From Candidatus Omnitrophota bacterium (GTDB lineage: Bacteria > Omnitrophota > Gorgyraeia > B26-G9), in contig QNCH01000050.1 in assembly GCA_003645745.1 (NCBI GenBank), positions 1-9,027 of the forward strand: DNA of 9,027 nt, read 5' to 3'. Below, piece by piece: positions 5,993 through 9,027 of the stretch (positions within the stretch are counted from its first letter, which is position 1; every line of letters begins with the position of its first letter). The notes beneath the pieces were generated by a model, which did not search any database, was not told where the DNA came from, and worked only from the letters and a program-made list of their open reading frames with translations. Both the position numbers and the translations under genes were made by a program.

Positions 5993-7602
5993 ATAAAACA
6001 ATGAAGTCATTTTTAAGGAAATTAAAAATTTTTATGGAAGATCACTGGCTGATTATAGTTATAATATTAGTAGCTTCTATTTTAATTGTTCTTTCTACAA
6101 TCGGTATGTCAAAACTTGATTCTTATGCTCGAATTTCAGCGCTTGCTAATATGCCTTTATGGATTTTAGTAATGTTAGTTAGCGGGGCGATTACAGCTTT
6201 TATTTATGTTTCTGTATTATTCGGTTATATGGGAAGAATGCAGAAGAGCAAGATTAAAACTAAAGATACTCATAAGGTATGCTTTAAAGATGTTATTGGT
6301 ATTGATGAAGCAAAAGAGGAAGCATGGGAAGTTGTGCGTCTTTTAATAGATAGAACTCGTTTGCAAAATATCGGAGGCAAGCTTTTACGCGGTATTTTGA
6401 TGGTTGGCCCTCCTGGTTGCGGGAAAACTTATTTAGCTAAAGCAATTGCTACTGAAGCAGGCTTGCCTTTTCTAAGTATTGCGGGCAGTGAATTTACCGA
6501 GATGTTTGTGGGGGTTGGCGCCAGCCGGGTGCGTAAAATTTTTAAAAAAGCCAGGCGTTATGCTTATTCTGACGGCGGATGTATTATTTTTATTGATGAA
6601 ATAGATGCTGTGGGAAGAGTAAGGGCTTTTAGCTGGGGAGGCGGACAGGAAACAAACAATACTTTAAACCAGCTGCTTGTAGAAATGGATGGGTTACAGG
6701 GGGAAGAGGGGGATGTGATTATTATTGCAGCTACTAATGCTGATGAAGGGGTTTTAGATCAGGCTTTATTGCGGCCAGGAAGGTTTGACCGCAAAATTTA
6801 TATAGACAGGCCTAATCTTGAAGGCAGAGAACAGATCCTTAATTATTATTTTAGCAAAGTAAAACGCGATGAGAATTTAGATATTTCGCGTTTAGCCAGA
6901 AAAGCTGTGTATAAGACTCCGGCAGAGATAGAAAATATTGTAAAAGAATCAGCTTTGATTGCCGCACGTAATAAAAAAGAAGTTATTGGGCACAAAGAAG
7001 TTAGTGAAGCGATGGAAAGGATTGAATTAGGAATTAAGCACAGGCGTAAGATGACAGTGCATGAAAGGGAAATGACTGCCTACCATGAAGCAGGCCATCT
7101 TATTGTTTTATATATATTGCATCCTACAGACGATGTTTTTAAAACATCTATTATCTCCAGGCGTAATAGTTTGGGGGTGGTGCATCATCAGCCGCGGGAA
7201 GAAATTTTTACTAATGACCAAAATAGGCTGATGGCCAATGTAAAAGTGGCTTTAGGCGGTTATGTGGCAGAAAAAATACGTTTTAATGTAACTTCAGATG
7301 GTGTTGCTTCAGATTTTAAACAAGCAATGCGTATTGCTCATGCTATGGTTTGGCAGTTTGGTATGGGTAATTCAGATCATATTGGAGACTATACTGTGAT
7401 CCCTGAAACAGAAATTTCCGAAGCAATTAAACAAAATTTGAATGAAGCGACAAATCAGATTTTGCAAAAATGCTTAAAAGAGGTTACTGACCTTTTAACT
7501 AAGGAAAGAAAAATATTAGATCGTTTCGCTAAAGAATTACTTGAAAAAGAAGAATTGGAATATGATCAGATAGAAGTTATTTTTAAGGAATATGGCAAGT
7601 AA
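5989..7602 (+). CDS. FtsH-like membrane AAA+ zinc metalloprotease lacking the periplasmic domain
   Basis: A 537-residue ATP-dependent membrane protease of the FtsH type. Two membrane segments (about 19-40 and 57-82) are joined by only some 16 residues, where typical FtsH has a periplasmic domain of roughly 70. The AAA module shows Walker A GPPGCGKT (140-147), pore motif MFVGVGASRVR (172-182), Walker B IIFIDEIDA (199-207), TN (249-250) and the second region of homology LLRPGRFDR (260-268), with arginine fingers R265 and R268. The protease domain has HEAGH (366-370) and a likely third zinc ligand, D442, in SDGVASDFKQA. It should therefore be active, with catalytic domains in the cytoplasm. Differences from canonical FtsH are Cys in Walker A (GPPGTGKT usually) and GGGQETNNTLNQ where GGG(H/N)DEREQTLNQ is usual. 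AGGAGG (5977-5982) lies 6 bases before the ATG, inside the TPR gene. It may be a specialised paralogue; whether a standard ftsH exists elsewhere cannot be seen. Confidence 0.9.
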   Translation: MNKTMKSFLRKLKIFMEDHWLIIVIILVASILIVLSTIGMSKLDSYARISALANMPLWILVMLVSGAITAFIYVSVLFGYMGRMQKSKIKTKDTHKVCFKDVIGIDEAKEEAWEVVRLLIDRTRLQNIGGKLLRGILMVGPPGCGKTYLAKAIATEAGLPFLSIAGSEFTEMFVGVGASRVRKIFKKARRYAYSDGGCIIFIDEIDAVGRVRAFSWGGGQETNNTLNQLLVEMDGLQGEEGDVIIIAATNADEGVLDQALLRPGRFDRKIYIDRPNLEGREQILNYYFSKVKRDENLDISRLARKAVYKTPAEIENIVKESALIAARNKKEVIGHKEVSEAMERIELGIKHRRKMTVHEREMTAYHEAGHLIVLYILHPTDDVFKTSIISRRNSLGVVHHQPREEIFTNDQNRLMANVKVALGGYVAEKIRFNVTSDGVASDFKQAMRIAHAMVWQFGMGNSDHIGDYTVIPETEISEAIKQNLNEATNQILQKCLKEVTDLLTKERKILDRFAKELLEKEELEYDQIEVIFKEYGK

Positions 7603-7603
7603 T

Positions 7604-7785
7604 TATACTCAAACGCAATTGGTTTGTAAAATTTAGGCGATTCCCTGTACCCTATATTGGAACGTTTTGACCTAAGTCAAACCGCAGGCGTAGCTTGTTG
7701 CGTTGAGGAGTTGCGAATGAAGAACGTTTCAATATGCAGTGCAGGGGAATGTTATAAAATTACAAACCAATTACGTTTGAGTATA
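7604..7785. mobile_element. 182-bp near-palindromic MITE-like element (fullest copy)
   Basis: The left arm (7604-7668) and the reverse complement of the right arm (7721-7785) align without gaps over 65 bases at roughly three quarters identity. The outer 25 bases differ at a single position: TATACTCAAACG, then C or T, then AATTGGTTTGTA. The centre, 7669-7720, is unpaired and contains GTTGCGTTGAGGAGTTGCG. There is no open reading frame of note. It starts two bases after the protease stop codon and ends four bases before the lipoprotein ATG. Pieces recur at 349-473, 3333-3361, 8650-8710 and perhaps 4282-4317, which makes it a dispersed family. It would fold into a long hairpin when transcribed and might end or stabilise the upstream mRNA. 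A non-autonomous transposon is one reading; a REP/ERIC-like element is another. No transposase is present and target duplication is unclear. Confidence 0.7.
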
Positions 7786-7789
7786 TTTT

Positions 7790-8599
7790 ATGAATAAATT
7801 TTTTATTTTACTGCAAGTAATCGGAATAGTTATTTTTTTTTGTTCAGGCTGTAATCCTACATATTTAAAAGAGAATTTATCAACTGATCTGGAAAAGCTT
7901 TGCAAAAAAGAATATAACATTGATGTGCAAAGTAAAGTGATTGGCAAGACTATTGTCGTTTTTTTGCCTGTGGAAAGACTTTTTGAAGATAGTATGTCTC
8001 TTGCTCCTGATGCATTGGAAAAAGTAGAGAATGTAATTTTGAGTACTTCACGTGTTATTTTAAGCACTAATGCTGAATTAGATTTCTATATGCTTATTGC
8101 AGCGGATGTGAAATTTTCAGGAACAGAAATTGTATTAGCGCGTTATTTTGATGATTTGCGTAAACTTATGTATGGATGGATGTCTCGTGAAGAATACAGA
8201 AAACGGGTTTTTTGGAAAGTAAGGGTTGACCATGCAGTATTGGAGCAAGCAGAGTTTGATTTTAGCAATGTTTCAGAAATGACTTTAGCGTATTTTATCA
8301 AGCATCAATTGGAGCAAAGGATTAATGCTGAATTTGGCAATTTAGGATACGGATTTAATGTTAGTTTAGAGTATGGGCAGCAAAGTGAGGAATTTGTCTT
8401 TACTCTTACAGTTGCTGATGAAAAGCAATTTAGAAATTTATGTTTGCCTGTAATATTAAAGGAAACAGCTTTTGTCTTAAAGAGTTATAGCTTTAATCAA
8501 GTACGCCGAATAGTAGTTACAAATTTATGGGATAATGAGGTAATACTGACTTTTAAGGAAGAATTGCCAAAATATTTACTTGAAAAATTACCTCATTAA
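7790..8599 (+). CDS. Putative lipoprotein of unknown function
   Basis: A 269-residue protein with a clear lipoprotein signal: MNKFFILLQVIGIVIFFCSGC, lipobox FCSGC with Cys 21. I do not recognise the mature part. It shows an alternating alpha/beta pattern: a strand-like KTIVVFLPV (53-61), helix SLAPDALEKVENVILSTSRVI (70-90), strand ELDFYMLIAADV (96-107), then RYFDDLRKLMYGWMSREEYRKR (118-139). A second half (about 175-265) has two further strand-rich segments, EEFVFTLTVAD and VRRIVVTNLWDNEVILTF. No catalytic motif stands out. The signal peptide fixes the start at 7790, but no Shine-Dalgarno precedes it: the preceding bases are the tip of the palindromic element. It may be expressed from within or across that element. 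Position next to the TPR lipoprotein/protease pair suggests, without proving, an envelope role. Confidence 0.75.
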   Translation: MNKFFILLQVIGIVIFFCSGCNPTYLKENLSTDLEKLCKKEYNIDVQSKVIGKTIVVFLPVERLFEDSMSLAPDALEKVENVILSTSRVILSTNAELDFYMLIAADVKFSGTEIVLARYFDDLRKLMYGWMSREEYRKRVFWKVRVDHAVLEQAEFDFSNVSEMTLAYFIKHQLEQRINAEFGNLGYGFNVSLEYGQQSEEFVFTLTVADEKQFRNLCLPVILKETAFVLKSYSFNQVRRIVVTNLWDNEVILTFKEELPKYLLEKLPH

Positions 8600-8623
8600 T
8601 AAAATTTGTAGGTAGGAAAAGAT

Positions 8624-8652
8624 GACAGGCTATGGCCTGTCCTGCTTGCAGG
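8624..8652. repeat. Two adjoining perfect hairpins downstream of the lipoprotein gene
   Basis: GACAGGC-TATG-GCCTGTC (8624-8641) is a perfect 7-bp stem with a 4-base loop. It runs directly into CCTGC-TT-GCAGG (8641-8652), a 5-bp stem; the two share base 8641. The stems are GC-rich in an AT-rich gap, 25 bases after the lipoprotein stop. No T-tract follows on the plus strand, so an intrinsic terminator is doubtful. A run of A before the first stem would be a short T-tract for minus-strand transcripts. A REP-like or mRNA-stabilising structure is possible. Confidence 0.5.
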
Positions 8653-8710
8653 GAATCTAATTTAATAGGTTTGCAAAATTTAGGCGTTCCCCTGTTTACG
8701 TTTGAATATA
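8650..8710 (+). repeat. Shortened derivative of the dispersed palindromic element
   Basis: Bases 8668-8695 (beginning GGTTTGCAAAATTTAGGCG) match 25 of 28 positions of the left arm of the large element at 7621-7648. The right tip TTACGTTTGAATATA (8696-8710) follows directly, so the centre and most of the right arm are absent. Upstream, CAGGGAATCTAATTT resembles the missing right arm and can pair imperfectly with AATTTAGGCGTTCCCCTG. The order of pieces indicates deletion or rearrangement of a full copy. Confidence 0.6.
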
Positions 8711-8748
8711 TATTGTGAAAAAATGAGTATTAAAAGGAGTCTTAACAA

Positions 8749-9027
8749 GTGGAAGTAAAACAATTAGAAGAAAATACAAAACAAATCAGGCGTTTAATTG
8801 TAGAAATGCTGGGAAAAGCTGGTTCAGGACATCCAGGAGGATCTTTGTCTGCTGCAGATATTGTTACAAGTTTATTTTTTAAAGTAATGCGCCATAATCC
8901 TCAAAATCCGGATTGGCCAGACCGTGATAGATTTCATATGTCAAAAGGCCATTGTTGTCCATTATGGTATGCTGTTTTAGCAGAATCAGGTTATTTTGAC
9001 AAAGAGAAGCTTTTGCATTTGAGGCAG
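8749..9027 (+). CDS. Transketolase, N-terminal subunit (3' end outside the window)
   Basis: The first 93 residues of a thiamine-diphosphate-dependent transketolase, which moves two-carbon units between sugar phosphates in the non-oxidative pentose phosphate pathway. Visible family marks are GKAGSGHPGGSLSAADI (22-38), with the cofactor/substrate histidine H28, and DRDRFHMSKGHCCPLWYAVL (58-77), with H68. The SGHPGGSLS and SKGHCCP forms are those of the split transketolases, in which a subunit of about 280 residues is followed by a separate C-terminal subunit, although that partner is beyond the window. The start is GTG at 8749, with AGGAG (8735-8739) 9 bases upstream. An in-frame TAA at 8743-8745 rules out any earlier start. 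An ATG at 8723 is in another frame and opens only an 11-codon reading frame. Confidence 0.9.
   Translation, partial: MEVKQLEENTKQIRRLIVEMLGKAGSGHPGGSLSAADIVTSLFFKVMRHNPQNPDWPDRDRFHMSKGHCCPLWYAVLAESGYFDKEKLLHLRQ

Noticed and set aside
7771..8067. Minus-strand frame opposite the lipoprotein gene
   Set aside because: The plus-strand frame has a complete lipoprotein signal and full length, whereas the minus frame has no recognisable features.
7604..8710. CRISPR array
   Set aside because: The repeats are irregularly spaced, differ in length and occur in both orientations, with no spacers and no cas genes.
8723..8758. Eleven-codon leader peptide before the transketolase gene
   Set aside because: It overlaps the GTG start out of frame, has no ribosome-binding site of its own and no regulatory codon run.

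Overview
The window is AT-rich DNA from a Gram-negative-type bacterium. It carries two lipoprotein genes with clear lipoboxes, an FtsH-like membrane protease, a split-type transketolase, and a 31-residue COX24/AURKAIP1-like basic protein. This mix, the many TPRs and the orphan lipoprotein fit an uncultured phylum such as Candidatus Omnitrophota or another PVC-neighbourhood group. That placement is impressionistic and not proven by the sequence. No tRNA, rRNA, CRISPR array, transposase or phage gene is visible.

Layout. (1) 1-344: the 3' end of an unrecognised plus-strand gene. (2) 345-477: a convergent intergenic region holding one copy of a dispersed repeat. (3) 478-3195, minus strand: a full-length GH94-type disaccharide/oligosaccharide phosphorylase. 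(4) 3196-3405: a divergent control region with two good sigma70-like promoters facing away from each other, a dyad built on their -35 boxes, and a perfect 11-bp hairpin in the hisG leader. (5) 3406-4281: hisG, long form. (6) 4347-7602: a compact plus-strand cluster of the small COX24-like protein, a 13-TPR lipoprotein and an FtsH-like AAA+ zinc protease. The last two genes overlap by an ATGA. (7) 7604-7785: a 182-bp near-palindromic, MITE-like element filling the gap to the next gene. (8) 7790-8599: an unrecognised lipoprotein. (9) 8600-8748: tandem hairpins and a shortened copy of the same element. (10) 8749 to the end: the start of a transketolase N-terminal subunit.

How it works together. 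The GH94 enzyme would release glucose 1-phosphate from beta-glucosides. Transketolase makes pentose phosphates and hisG consumes PRPP, but these are ordinary housekeeping links and not evidence of one pathway. The stronger functional unit is the TPR lipoprotein with the FtsH-like protease. They are translationally coupled, and the protease has lost the usual periplasmic domain.

The most unusual signal is between the genes. The 15-mer TTACGTTTGANTATA occurs four times in the same orientation, always between genes, plus one near-match in inverse orientation. The best copy shows it is the tip of a long imperfect inverted repeat. The other sites look like shortened or eroded derivatives, and several abut start or stop codons within a few bases.
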